From: Sipunculus nudus
Taxonomy: Eukaryota; Annelida; Sipuncula; Golfingiida; Sipunculidae
NCBI GenBank assembly: GCA_026874595.1
Contig: CM049308.1
Coordinates: forward strand, 13,228,001-13,292,000
DNA: 64,000 nt
Direction of reading: 5' to 3'
The position numbers were made by a program, and so were the translations under genes. The notes under the pieces were generated by a model. It was not told the DNA's origin, did no database searches, and saw only the letters and a list, made by a program, of their open reading frames with translations. How positions within the stretch are numbered: position 1 is the stretch's first letter; every line of letters starts with the position of its first letter. Below are positions 28,066-38,893 of the stretch, piece by piece.

Positions 28066-29215
28066 TGGCTTGACCTGTTGGTTGATTGTTGTGTTTTGTA
28101 GTATGTAAAACAGGGGATGCCAGCTGCAGCGGGGTAAGTTGTGTACCCGCCGCAGCTAGGATCCGATGTTTGATTGATGGTCTGGGTGTTTTTTCTAATT
28201 TTCTGGGCCTGATATTTCTTATAATTTTTATTATTTTTCGACGTAATTTCGTGAAACTCGGGAATGGATAAAGTTTAGTGTGTCCTGTTAATTTGGAGTT
28301 TCTATTACTATTTTAAGTGCGTAAATTTTGTTCCTGAAATTTGTACGGGCCGATGTTCAGTAACTAATTTGTGTGGAGGGATGGGATGTCTTAGGGGTCA
28401 ATTGATGTAGGTTGCGGCCCCTACCTAGTGCCTTGGCCTGACCTGTTAATTGATGCTTAATGCGTGTTGTATACCAAACAGGGGATGCCAGCTGCAGCGG
28501 GATAAGCATTGTTCCCGCCGCAGCTAGGATCCGATGCTTAGTTGATGGTCGGGCCGGTTTTTACTGATTTTGGCATTAATTTTTTTCCAAAATTTCTATT
28601 TTTATTTGCCGAAACTTCTTAATGTTTAAGTCTAGGGCGGGTTCTGTGGGTTTTGAGGGAATTGGGGTTGTATTTTATTTTCTAGTTTGTTAATTTGGTT
28701 GCTAAAGTTGGTACGGGGCGTTGTTTCGCTTATAAATTTTGGAGGGCCGGGGAGTGATTTTTCTTTAGTTTTGAACCTTATGTAAACTCGTTAATATTTG
28801 GTTTTTAATTTAGAAATTTGGGGGAGTGGAAGATTTTAGAAAGTTCTTTTGGTTTTCGCTATAATTTTGGGCTTTGGGGAATAATAGGTTGGTTAATTTT
28901 GGGGGTGAAATGGATACGGGCCTTAGTTGTGCTTAATTGATTGTGGAGACCTTGTATGCAAATTAGGGGATGCCAGCTGCAGGGGTCTAATTTACCTCTG
29001 CAGATTCGATCCCCCTGTTGCTCGAAGGTCGGGGTGTGTTGAATGGAGGTCAGGTCGGTTTACAGGTGCGGGGTCGCGACCCATATTGCTGACCTCTTGT
29101 TTTTGTGAGTGTTGGGTTCTGTGTTGTGTGTATCCGTTGAGAAGGCTTGTTGGTGTAGTTTTTTTTTTTGGATGTTTAATATATAGTTTATTTGTTTTAT
29201 TAATTATTTACTATG

Positions 29216-32140
29216 TTATTGTTGATTTTGTCCTTCTAGAATGTAATCTAGAGGGGACTTTATTTTTATATTGTTTTTTGGTTGTGTGTAATCGTGTTGA
29301 TATTTAAGTAGTTTTATTGTGTCCAGTTCTTTTATTCTTTCATAGGAGTTTGTTGCTTGTTCTTTTAAATATTCAGTGATTTTGGGGGTGTTTGTTTTTT
29401 CTCTTAATTCGTCTGTTTTTCTTAGTTTGTGTGTTCTGAGAATGGCTCTCAGTGCTTTATTTTGTGTGATTTCTAGTTTATTTAACATTGTTTTTCCTGC
29501 GCCTAGGAACGCAATGGACCCATATGTGCCTATAGGGCGGATCCATTGTTTGTACAGGTAGCTGGCCGTTTCTATTTTCGGTCCGTCATGTTTGTAGCAC
29601 AGAGCTTTTAGAATATTTACTCTGTTCCACATTCTTTGGATTATATTTTCGATGTGTGGTTTCCAGGTGGCTCTAGAGTCGAATGTTACACCTAGAAATT
29701 TTGCCTCTTTGTGTTCTTTGAGGTCCTCTCCTAATAATTCTAGGGGCTCGAAATATTTGGGTTTTTTAGCTTTTGTGAATAAAACAGTTTGTGTTTTTGA
29801 GGGGTTTAAGCGGACTCTCCAGTCGTCGCACCAATCTTCTATTCTTTGTAATTGGGCCTGTACTTTATTTCTGGAGTATTTTGGGTTCGTGTCGGTCGAC
29901 CAGATGGCGATGTCGTCAGCGTATTGTGATACGCATAGTTGTTGTCCTGATTTGGGGATGTCATTTACATACATTATGTATAGTAGAGGGCTGAGAACAG
30001 AGCCCTGGGGGGTCCCTGCTTTAAGAGTTATTTCCTGTGATAGGGTCCCTTTAACTTTTACTCTAAGTGTCCTGTTGTGTAAAAAGGATGAAATTAGTCT
30101 GATTATTTTATTTGGTAGATGGGATTTCATTATTTTGTATCTGATTCCGTCGGACCATACGGAGTCAAAAGCCTTTTCCACATCGAGGAATGTGGCCAGG
30201 GTATATTGACTCCGTTTAAAGCCTGTGGTTATTGATTGGCTAAGTCGGAGGATGTGGTCGGTGGTGGATCTGCCCGCTCTGAACCCGGACTGATCTTGGT
30301 TAAAATATGGGCCCCCCAATTCGGGAGGTCGGTTGTCCAAAAACGTGGTTATTCTATTTTTTAGGATTTTTTCAAATAATTTTCCTATACAGGGGAGTAA
30401 GCTGATGGGCCTGAAATTTGTTGGTTTGTCTTGTGTTTTGCCGGGTTTTGGAATCATTGTTACTATGGCTTTTTTCCAATCGTCTGGGAAGTATCCCCAG
30501 TTAATGCAGAGTGTGTATAATTTCGCTATTCTTTCTAAACAGGTGTCGGGGAGTTTTTTTAATATTACGTAGTTAATGTTGTCTTCGCCTGGGGCTGATT
30601 TTCCCTTGGCTGTTTTAAGTGCGCGTTTTATTTCAATTAGCGCAACGGGCCTGACTGCGGGATCATTATCATCTGTTTCATTTATTTGTGTTTGTAATGG
30701 TTTGAATAAAGTCGGGTTGTTTTCTATAGTTTCAGTTACTGTATCATAGAGTTCCTCATTAAAATCTTCATCTTCTGGTGTTGTGTGTATTTTTTCCAGT
30801 GTGTTCGCGAATAAATCTGCTTTGCTTTGTGGGGTTTCGGCTACAGAGCCGTCGGGTTTTAACAGCGGTTGGGATTGCCCTGTGCTGGGATTTGTTCTTG
30901 TGTTTGAATATTGTTTGAATTTATTCCAAAATTGTTTTGTGTTTGTTTTATCATCTAAGCTATTTATGTAGTCTGTCCATTGTGTGCGTTTTTGTTCTAG
31001 GATAGCTTTTTGTGTTAGTTTATTTATTCTGTTATATAAATGGTTCGCTTCGGCCGTGCGGGCCCGTTTTTGATAATTTCGGACTCGGCGACGCAGTTTT
31101 ACAAGTTCCCTGATTCTGGGCGTGAAGTGCCACCAATTTCTATTTTTATTTATTTTTTCGGGCGCTACTATATTAATAGCTTCGGTGATGGACTGGGTCA
31201 TCTCGTATGTCAGGTTATCGATCTGGAGGTGGGTAATAACATCCGCCTCGTCAGGATCGGTCATTTTTTCGTCCGTGTATTTTTGGAATTTTTCCCAGTC
31301 TGCGTTTTTCAGGTCTCTGAATTTTTTTGGGGGCGCGACCTGTGGTGCCCAGTTTATATCTAAATGGATTGGGAGATGATCTGAACCTATATCCTCTCCC
31401 ACATAATATTCAGAACTTAAAGCTAATTCTGGCGTGGCTAGAGCGAGGTCTAGTATGTTCCACGCTCCGTTTGCGGTGTTAAAGTAAGTCGGGTTTTCGT
31501 CATTTAATAGTATTAAATTACCGTCTGAGAGTTCATTCATTAATATTCTCCCAGACTCGTTTGTGTATCGCGCTCCGTAATTTTCATGAGGGGCGTTCAG
31601 GTCTCCGAGGATTATGTAATTTTTGCTGTTATTTCTGATTTTTTGGAATATTTGCGGTTGTAATTTGTTTTGTGGCGGATTGTAATAAACTATTATATCT
31701 AGGGGGGAGGTTGTGTTTTGTTCGTTGTTTATGCGCACGGAGAGGGCTTCTGCTTTAAAATGCCCGAACCATTTGTTTATAGTATAGTTTAGTTGTCTAT
31801 CTATACAAATGGCCGTGCCCCCTCCGGCTCCTGTTTTTCTGTCTGCTCTGATTAAGTCGTAGGGTCCCATCGAGAAATGGGTACCCGGTTTGAGTTTTGT
31901 TTCTGTTATCAGAGCGATTTGTATGTTGTTTTTTGTTAAATAATTTAATAAACTTTGTTTTTTGGTGGTTAGGCTGTTTGTATTTATGTGAATGATCTTG
32001 AGTTTGTCGTTTGGGGTGTTAGGGGGGTTGTTAGTATTACTAATATTATTATTATTATTTACAATATTGAATTTAATAATTTTGAGTTGTTTTATCGGGA
32101 TAATGCAGGGAATTCCTGCATGTATTTGTTGTTGATTTGT
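29216..32140 (-). CDS. A3 ORF2: APE endonuclease and reverse transcriptase
   Basis: Nearly identical to A2 ORF2 (one visible amino-acid change, K to Q near residue 76). The first Met is at 31870, inside the endonuclease. The open frame runs to 32140 and overlaps the last 49 bases of ORF1 in the -1 frame, with no ATG before the endonuclease. Downstream of the ORF1 stop a short peptide, FNIVN, is conserved with A1 and A5 before KLKIIHINTNSL, which suggests that this region is translated. No canonical slippery heptamer was seen in the overlap. YADD and the other RT motifs are intact. Confidence 0.88.
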   Translation of the reverse strand, partial: TNQQQIHAGIPCIIPIKQLKIIKFNIVNNNNNISNTNNPPNTPNDKLKIIHINTNSLTTKKQSLLNYLTKNNIQIALITETKLKPGTHFSMGPYDLIRADRKTGAGGGTAICIDRQLNYTINKWFGHFKAEALSVRINNEQNTTSPLDIIVYYNPPQNKLQPQIFQKIRNNSKNYIILGDLNAPHENYGARYTNESGRILMNELSDGNLILLNDENPTYFNTANGAWNILDLALATPELALSSEYYVGEDIGSDHLPIHLDINWAPQVAPPKKFRDLKNADWEKFQKYTDEKMTDPDEADVITHLQIDNLTYEMTQSITEAINIVAPEKINKNRNWWHFTPRIRELVKLRRRVRNYQKRARTAEANHLYNRINKLTQKAILEQKRTQWTDYINSLDDKTNTKQFWNKFKQYSNTRTNPSTGQSQPLLKPDGSVAETPQSKADLFANTLEKIHTTPEDEDFNEELYDTVTETIENNPTLFKPLQTQINETDDNDPAVRPVALIEIKRALKTAKGKSAPGEDNINYVILKKLPDTCLERIAKLYTLCINWGYFPDDWKKAIVTMIPKPGKTQDKPTNFRPISLLPCIGKLFEKILKNRITTFLDNRPPELGGPYFNQDQSGFRAGRSTTDHILRLSQSITTGFKRSQYTLATFLDVEKAFDSVWSDGIRYKIMKSHLPNKIIRLISSFLHNRTLRVKVKGTLSQEITLKAGTPQGSVLSPLLYIMYVNDIPKSGQQLCVSQYADDIAIWSTDTNPKYSRNKVQAQLQRIEDWCDDWRVRLNPSKTQTVLFTKAKKPKYFEPLELLGEDLKEHKEAKFLGVTFDSRATWKPHIENIIQRMWNRVNILKALCYKHDGPKIETASYLYKQWIRPIGTYGSIAFLGAGKTMLNKLEITQNKALRAILRTHKLRKTDELREKTNTPKITEYLKEQATNSYERIKELDTIKLLKYQHDYTQPKNNIKIKSPLDYILEGQNQQ

Positions 32141-33714
32141 TTAATTTTCCTGATGTTTTCTTCAACAGTGCGTGGATGCACTGTGAATTGGTAGGCTTGT
32201 TTATGCCCTACTGCCAGTATGTTGCAGATTTCAGTCATGGTTTTATCTGGGAGTAGTTCCTTTATGGTCATGGCCAGGTATGTCATGTTTTTGGTTGCTT
32301 GGGCTTCATTTCTTGTGTTGTTTATGATTTGGGGGGGTGGTGTGGGGATGGGATTTTTGCCCCATGCTGGTCGGGCGGGTGCGGGTGCGGGGGTGGGGAG
32401 TAGCGGAGTTTTATTTGTTTTTTCTTTATTTATTTTTTCATTTTTTCTATAGTCCGAGTTGGCTTTTTTGTATGTTGGGCAGGATTTAAAGCTGGCGATG
32501 TGCTGCCCTTTACAGTTTGCGCATTGCGCTTCAGTTTTGGGTGCGTTGCAGTCTTTCAGGGTGTGGCCCTGAGTACCGCAACGGAGGCATCTGGGGGGTT
32601 GTTTACATGTTTTGGCTGAGTGGCCAAATCTTTGGCAATTGTAGCATTGCGCTACTTCACTCAGCTCCTCGTATTTTGTCATTTTGTAGGTTGTGTTGTT
32701 AATTTTGATGTTTGTTATTTGTGCTTTATTGTATTTTTCTGGGGTGGCAAAAGTGAGTTTTATGACTCTGCTTTTGCCGAGTCTGTGGGCCTCTGTGACC
32801 CCAATGTTTTTCAGGCTTTCTTTTATAGTTTGTGTGTTGGTTTCTTCAGGGACGCCCTTGATGACTCCCTTTGTAGGTTTTTTGGTGGTTTGTTTGTTTG
32901 GTTGTTTGTTTGTTTCAGTTGTAGTGTTTTGCGGGGCGGGTTGTGTGTCCATTTCTGTTTCATTAGTGGTGTTTTTGGTGCGGTTTTCGTTGTTTGTTTG
33001 TTGGTTTGTAGGTGGTGATGTGTTTTGTTGTGGGGTGGTTGATATTTTTTGTTTTTTAGCTGATTTTGGTGTTTCTGCTTTTGTTTTGTGTTCTGCGGAT
33101 GGTGATATTTCTTTGCGTTTCGGGGAGGCTGTGGGTTTTGACGTTCTTGTAACCATTTGTACCTGTATGGGGGCTGGAGTCACGTCCGCTAGTTTCAGTT
33201 TTCTTTTAGCTTGTGGTTGGTTGGGTTTGTGTGTTATGTTTGTGTTGTTTTCCGTTTTGAGTTTTTCTAGTGCTGTTTCACAGCACTGAAGTTTGGGTGT
33301 TGTTTTGCTGGTTTCTGGTGCGTTTTTTGGTTGTTGTGGTGTCGTGGTTTTGTCTTGGTTTGTTGTGTTTGTTGCATGTGAATCAGTTGTTTGTTCTGGT
33401 TTGATTGTGTTCTGGTTATTTTTTCCTGTTATGATTAGCCGCATTTCTTTGATTTCGTTTGTTAATAGTCTGATTTGGTCTTTTTGTTCCGAAAGTTGTT
33501 TGTTTTGTTTTGCTATTGTTTCTTGTAGAAACGCTATGAAATCTTGCGTTTCATCTCCATTTTGTTTTTGGTTTGCAGTTTGTTTTTTCTTTAGTTCCTT
33601 GTTCAATTTTGATTTTGCTGCTGTTTGTTTGGTTTTGGTTTTGTTTGCTTTATCCCTACAGGAGTCCATGAAATCAACTGTGGGGATGAGTTTGTTTTCA
33701 GTACGGGCGGCCAT
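32092..33714 (-). CDS. A3 ORF1: Gag-like zinc-knuckle protein, 540 aa
   Basis: Starts MAARTENK. It has a Thr-, Gln- and Lys-rich N-terminal half with a likely coiled coil, an RRM-like segment (GVIKGVPEE), three zinc knuckles (CYNCQRFGHSAKTC, CLRCGTQGHTLKDC and a CANC variant) and a C-terminal block ending FPALSR. It is shorter than A1/A2 ORF1 and much diverged from it, while ORF2 beside it is almost unchanged. It stops with TAA. This marks a different ORF1 subfamily joined to a common ORF2 and 3' UTR. Confidence 0.9.
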   Translation of the reverse strand: MAARTENKLIPTVDFMDSCRDKANKTKTKQTAAKSKLNKELKKKQTANQKQNGDETQDFIAFLQETIAKQNKQLSEQKDQIRLLTNEIKEMRLIITGKNNQNTIKPEQTTDSHATNTTNQDKTTTPQQPKNAPETSKTTPKLQCCETALEKLKTENNTNITHKPNQPQAKRKLKLADVTPAPIQVQMVTRTSKPTASPKRKEISPSAEHKTKAETPKSAKKQKISTTPQQNTSPPTNQQTNNENRTKNTTNETEMDTQPAPQNTTTETNKQPNKQTTKKPTKGVIKGVPEETNTQTIKESLKNIGVTEAHRLGKSRVIKLTFATPEKYNKAQITNIKINNTTYKMTKYEELSEVAQCYNCQRFGHSAKTCKQPPRCLRCGTQGHTLKDCNAPKTEAQCANCKGQHIASFKSCPTYKKANSDYRKNEKINKEKTNKTPLLPTPAPAPARPAWGKNPIPTPPPQIINNTRNEAQATKNMTYLAMTIKELLPDKTMTEICNILAVGHKQAYQFTVHPRTVEENIRKIKQINNKYMQEFPALSR

Positions 33715-34149
33715 ATTGCTATTGCAGGTTGGCCCCCCGCTGGTGTGGGTGTTTGTTTGTGTGTTGTTTAGTTTGTTTTAGTAGTGCTAGTAATACTTAC
33801 TTGTTTCTGGATACAAAGTGCATGCGCTTATGTAAATGTTACTTACTTTACTGTGTTTTGCGTGTATCTGACTTGTGATTGTGTCTTGTTCTGTATCCTG
33901 TGTCTTGTTGTAGCTTGTATTATCTTGTATATTTCTGTTGTAGTTTTAGCGAGTCCTAAAAAGGACTGTTTGGGTGGCACCGGCCGGCCCAGACAGACTA
34001 AACACTAAGTGAATAGTATGCCTGAACGAACACGGTGCTAATTAGAGTGTTGAGTCGGTCGATCTTATCTGGCTGGCTGGTCTGGCTGATGAGTAGGCGC
34101 TGGGGAGGCTCGCTGACGTCCGTACACTACGGCAATCAGGGAGCAAGTG
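33715..34149 (-). promoter_or_regulatory. A3 5' UTR and promoter
   Basis: Diverged from A1, A2 and A5, but keeps the signals. The RNA start is at 34149 (CACTTGCTC), GGACGTC begins at 34121 (+29), and AGTCCTaaaaAGGACT is at 33952-33967. The conserved pieces within diverged sequence suggest function. Confidence 0.75.
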
Positions 34150-34171
34150 ACTGTGTGGAATCAGACTACCA

Positions 34172-37100
34172 GATAGATAGAACTAGTATTTTGAGTCACT
34201 AGACAGACACGGTTGAGGTGGTCTGGGACCACCGCCCCGGCCTGTCTCTTTAGACTATAATTTTGATGTCGAAAATTGCCACACAAGCCAAGCCAAGGAG
34301 CCGCGAAAGCCACCAGCACGCACCCGCACCGGTGACCGTGAAAGCTACATCATCCACACCCACAAAGCCCCGAGCGGGCCACCCACCGCACGGATATCAG
34401 CAGCAAAGCCGCTGCCCCCACGATCCCGGTCGCGAGCGACATCCCCGAGCAGAGTGCGCACCACAACAGAGAGACCCCAACACAAGCAGGGAAACCCAGA
34501 TCGCCGCCAGAACAACCTCTACCGCGAAGAGCCGGACTTCCTGTGACTTGGGTCGGGCAGGCTGTCTTGGCTTGGTCTTCAGCTGGTCCCCGATCAGTGG
34601 GCCTAAAGTTGTCTGTCTGCCCACTGTCAGGGATTCTTGGCTTGTCTTGCTAGTCTTGACTTGGGTTCCGGCTGTCGGGGTGGTCTTGTCTTCTCTTGGC
34701 TTGTCCTAGGGCTACCAGTCTTGACTTGTCTTGAGGCTTGGTCTTGGGTCTTGGTCTTGTGGCAGGCAGCGGACCTAAAGTTGTCTGTCTGTCCGCTGCC
34801 AGGTCGATTAGTGATTGATTAGTCCTAAATAGGACTGTTGGGGGGGGGGGGGGGTAGTCCTAAAAAGGACTGTTGGGGGTCTTGTCTGGTCTGTCTGGAG
34901 CTGTCCCGGTGTAGGTCTGGGTAGTCGTCTTGGAAGTTGCTGTCAGTGGGCGGATGGGGTGTGCGCTCGTCTGGGTGCCCTCTATTCTTCCGCTGGTGGT
35001 GTGGGGGGGCTGCCGCAGTACTTGCGCGTCGGTGTCGGATGCTGCTGTTGGTGGTTGTCAGGGGTAGTAGTTGTCCTTGGTGGGGGTGGGGGGGCCGTAG
35101 ATTTCTTTATAATTTTATAAGTATCACATGGGATTTTTTAAGAAAATACCTCATGATCATTTACCCTTATATTGTCCTAAATGAGATATCTATATGAGAT
35201 ATCTTTATAGTTAGAAATCTAGCCGGCCGGTGGAGCTCTCAGTTTGTACTTTTATATTAAGTATCACATAAATATTTATAAGAAATATTTACGATCATGT
35301 ACTTTTATAGGAAATACTTATAAGAAGTATTTTTATATAAGCGCAGACTGAGAGAAAAGGGGGCGGGGGTAGTTGAGGCTAGTGGCGGCATCAGTTTCCA
35401 TCCACTTGCTAGTGGCCGGCTTCAGTTTCCATGCCACTGGTCTGCCGGAGATGCTGTAAATTACTAATAAGATCTATAATTATACCTTATATATGAGCGT
35501 CGGATAACCAGATATTGCGTCGATATTGTGAAAAATACAAAAACAAAAGGGAGAAAAACCGGTAAAAATCATAAAAAACGTGGGTTAGTGTGCATGAAAA
35601 AATGATGAGTGAGGTGGTGTATTTACATGAATTGTGCTCTTTTTTTTTTTTTTTTTTTTTTTGTTAAAAGTTAATGGTGTATAAAACAGCATGGTGCATT
35701 TTTTGTACATGGGTTTAGTATGGCTCTATTCTAATTTGGGGTGTATTAGTATTGGTTAGTGGATCGGTGTTGTGTCGGTGAGTATGTATTTTCCAGAGTT
35801 GTGTCTTGTTTTAATCTCCGGCAATAATAGTGTCCCGGTTTGGGCACTTTGCCTTCGATTTGTGTTATTATTGTTCTTTAATAAAGTATTGTGTATTGCT
35901 GAGTATTAGCTGTTCTGTGTTCCTTGTAGTTTTTGCTTTTTTTTTGTTTGGTTTTTATTTTATGGAAAGGTAAAACGCGTCTCGTCCGAGCCGGCGAATT
36001 ACTCATCCCATATCAGGTGACGTTAGGTGTGTTGTTTAATTGAAGATGTTATGAATAAATCTCCGACAATGGTAGTGACCCGGTTTGGGCACTTTGTCTT
36101 TGATTTATGTCATTATTGTTCTTTATTAAAATATTGTGTATTACTGAGTGTTAGTTGTTCTATGTTCCTTGTAGTTTCTGCTTTTATTCTGTTTGGTTTT
36201 TATTTTTATTTTTGTGGGAAGGTAAAACGCGTCTCGACCGAGCCTGCGAATTACTCATCCCATATTTGGTGATGTTTGGTATGTTGTTCAATTGAAGATG
36301 TAATGAATAAATCTCAGACAATAGTAGTGACCCGGTTTGGGCACTTTGTCTTTGATTCATGTTGTTGTGGGTTTTAATAAAGTTTTAGCTTAATATAAGG
36401 ATGTTGTTTTGTTGTTTTTAAGGTGTTAGGGAGGTTGTATTTTTCTAGACTGGTAAGTGGATGTTTTTGGGCGGGGGCGGTTTGCGCTCTTTTATGTGCT
36501 CTCTAATTTTTGTGTTTGTACTGGGAGGGGGGGGGGGGGACGAGTGTAGTGAGGTTTGTTTACTGTGAGAGTTGTGTTTTTTGTTCGTGTGTGGTTTTTC
36601 TTTGTTGTCATGTCGGGGCGAGTGCTTTATTTTATTTTGAGTGTGGGTTTTATTATCGTTTTGTTAGGAAATGGGTGGTTTTTGTGGTTTATTTTTATTG
36701 TTATATTGTTTGGGAGTCGGTTTGGTCGGGGGGCGGGGCTGATATGTTAATTAGGGGATGCCAGCTGCAGGGGAGTACAGGTATTGTGTTCCTCTGCAGC
36801 TAGGATCCGATGATTAATTGATGGTCGGGGTGTTTTTTCTATTTTCCTATGCCTAATAGTTTTAAAGATATTTATTTATTTTCGTCAAAATTTCGTAGGG
36901 TTTTAGTATGGATAGAGTTTTTTGGGTTCCGTAAATTTCGAGTTTATATTATTATTTCAAGTATGTTTGTTTCGTTCCTAAACTTTGTACGGGCCGTAGT
37001 TTTGATGAAAAGTTTGTATGAAAAGATGGGGCGTATTCGAGGGTCGTGGGTCAGTTAGTGTAGGTCGCGGCCCCGGCCTAGTTGCCATGGCTTGACCTGT

Positions 37101-37361
37101 TGGTTGATTATTGTGTTTTGTAGTATGTAAAACAGGGGATGCCAGCTGCAGCGGGGTAAGTTGTGTACCCGCCGCAGCTAGGATCCGATGTTTGATTGAT
37201 GGTCTGGGTGTTTTTTCTAATTTTCTGGGCCTGATATTTCTTATGATTTTTATTATTTTTCGACGTAATTTCGTGAAACTCGGGAATGGATAAAGTTTAG
37301 TGTGTCCTGTTAATTTGGAGTTTCTATTACTATTTTAAGTGCGTAAATTTTGTTCCTGAAG
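34172..37361 (-). mobile_element. LINE A copy 4 (A4), 3' UTR only
   Basis: The 3' end of an A element: a tail of GATA/TAGTT type, 3'-terminal hairpin (34217-34233), twin hairpins, poly(A) tract, 245-bp repeats, and modules H1 (36754-36812) and H2 (37135-37190). It breaks at 37361, where A5 is inserted. The remainder should reappear after the A5 5' end, but only the 13-bp target duplication (46412-46424) is present before the gypsy LTR. The rest of A4 has been lost or lies elsewhere. Confidence 0.85.
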
Positions 37362-38834
37362 ACTAGACTAGACTAGAACTAGTATTTTGAGTCACTAGAC
37401 AGACACGGTTGAGGTGGTCTGGGACCACCGCCCCGGCCTGTCTCTTTAGACTATAATTTTGATGCCGAAAAATGCCACACAAGCCAAGCCAAGGAGCCGC
37501 GAAGGGCCACCAGCAGGCACCCGCACCGGTGACCGAGAAAGCTACATCATCCACACCCACAAAGCCCCGAGCGGGCCACTCACCGCACGGATACCAGCAG
37601 CAAAGCCGCTGCCCCCACGAACCCGGTCGCGAGCGACATCCCCGAGCAGAATGCGCACCACAACAGAGAGACCCCAACACGAGCAGGGAAACCCAGATCG
37701 CCGCCAGAACAACTCCTACCGCGAAGAGCCGGACTTCCTGTAGCTTGGATCGGGCAGGCTGTCTTGGCTTGGTCTTCGGCTGGTCCCCGAGCAGTGGGCC
37801 TAAAGTTGTCTGTCTGCCCACTGTCAGGGATTCTTGGCTTGTCTTGCTAGTCTTGACTTGGGTTCCGGCTGTCGGGGTGGTCTTGTCTTCTCTTGGCTTG
37901 TCCTAGGGCTACCAGTCTTGACTTGTCTTGAGGCTTGGTCTTGGGTCTTGGTCTTGTGGCAGGCAGCGGACCTAAAGTTGTCTGTCTGTCCGCTGCCAGG
38001 TCGATCAGTGATTGATTAGTCCTAAATAGGACTGTTGGGGGGGGGGGGGGGGTAGTCCTAAAAAGGACTGTTGGGGGTCTTGTCTGGTCTGTCTGGAGCT
38101 GTCCCGGTGTAGGTCTGGGTAGTCGTCTTGGAAGTTGCTGTCAGTGGGCGGATGGGGTGTGCGCTCGTCTGGGTGCCCTCTAATCTTCCGCTGGTGGTGT
38201 GGGGGGGCTGCCGCTGGACTTGCGCGTCGTTGTCGGATGCTGCTGTTGGTGGTTGTCAGGGGTAGTTGTTGTCCGTGGTGGGGGTGGGGGGGGGGGGGGG
38301 CCGTAGATTTCTTTATAAATTTTATGAGTATCACATGGGATTTTTTAAGAAAATACCTCATGATCATTTACCCTTATATTGGCCTAAAGGAGATATCTAT
38401 AGGAGATATCTTTATAGTTAGAAATCTGGGCGGCCGGTGGGCTCTCAGTTTGTACTTTTATGTTAAGTATCACATAAATATCTTTAAGAGATATTTATGG
38501 TCATGTACTTTTATAGGAAATACTTATAAGAAGTATTTTTATATAAGCGCAGACTGAGAGAGGGGGGGGCGGGGGTAGTTGAGGCTAGTGGCGGCATCAG
38601 TTTCCATCCACATGCTAGTGGCCGGCTTCAGTTTCCATGCCACTGGTCTGCCGGAGATGCTGTAAATACTAATAAAATCTGTAATTATATCTTATATATG
38701 AGCGTCGGATAACCAGATATTTCGTCGATATTGTGAAAAATACAAAAAGAAAAGGGAGAAAAACCGGTAAAAATCATAAAATACGTGGGTTAGTGTGCAT
38801 GAAAAAATGATGAGTGAGGTGGTGTATTTACATG

Positions 38835-38893
<59 letters not shown>

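Larger units (their letters stand above)
23278..34149 (-). mobile_element. LINE A copy 3 (A3), interrupted by element D
   Basis: Full-length A element, about 9.0 kb without D and its target duplication. The 3' UTR is almost identical to A2, including the twin hairpins, poly(A) tract, 245-bp repeats and modules H1-H4. ORF2 is nearly identical, but ORF1 and the 5' UTR belong to a clearly different subfamily. The 5' end (34149) is set by the +29 promoter rule. D sits between modules H1 and H2. Confidence 0.9.

Noticed and set aside
34085-34125. ctgatgag in the A3 5' UTR, like a hammerhead ribozyme core
   Set aside because: No matching GAAA core or closing stems at the required positions, and the motif is absent from A1, A2 and A5.
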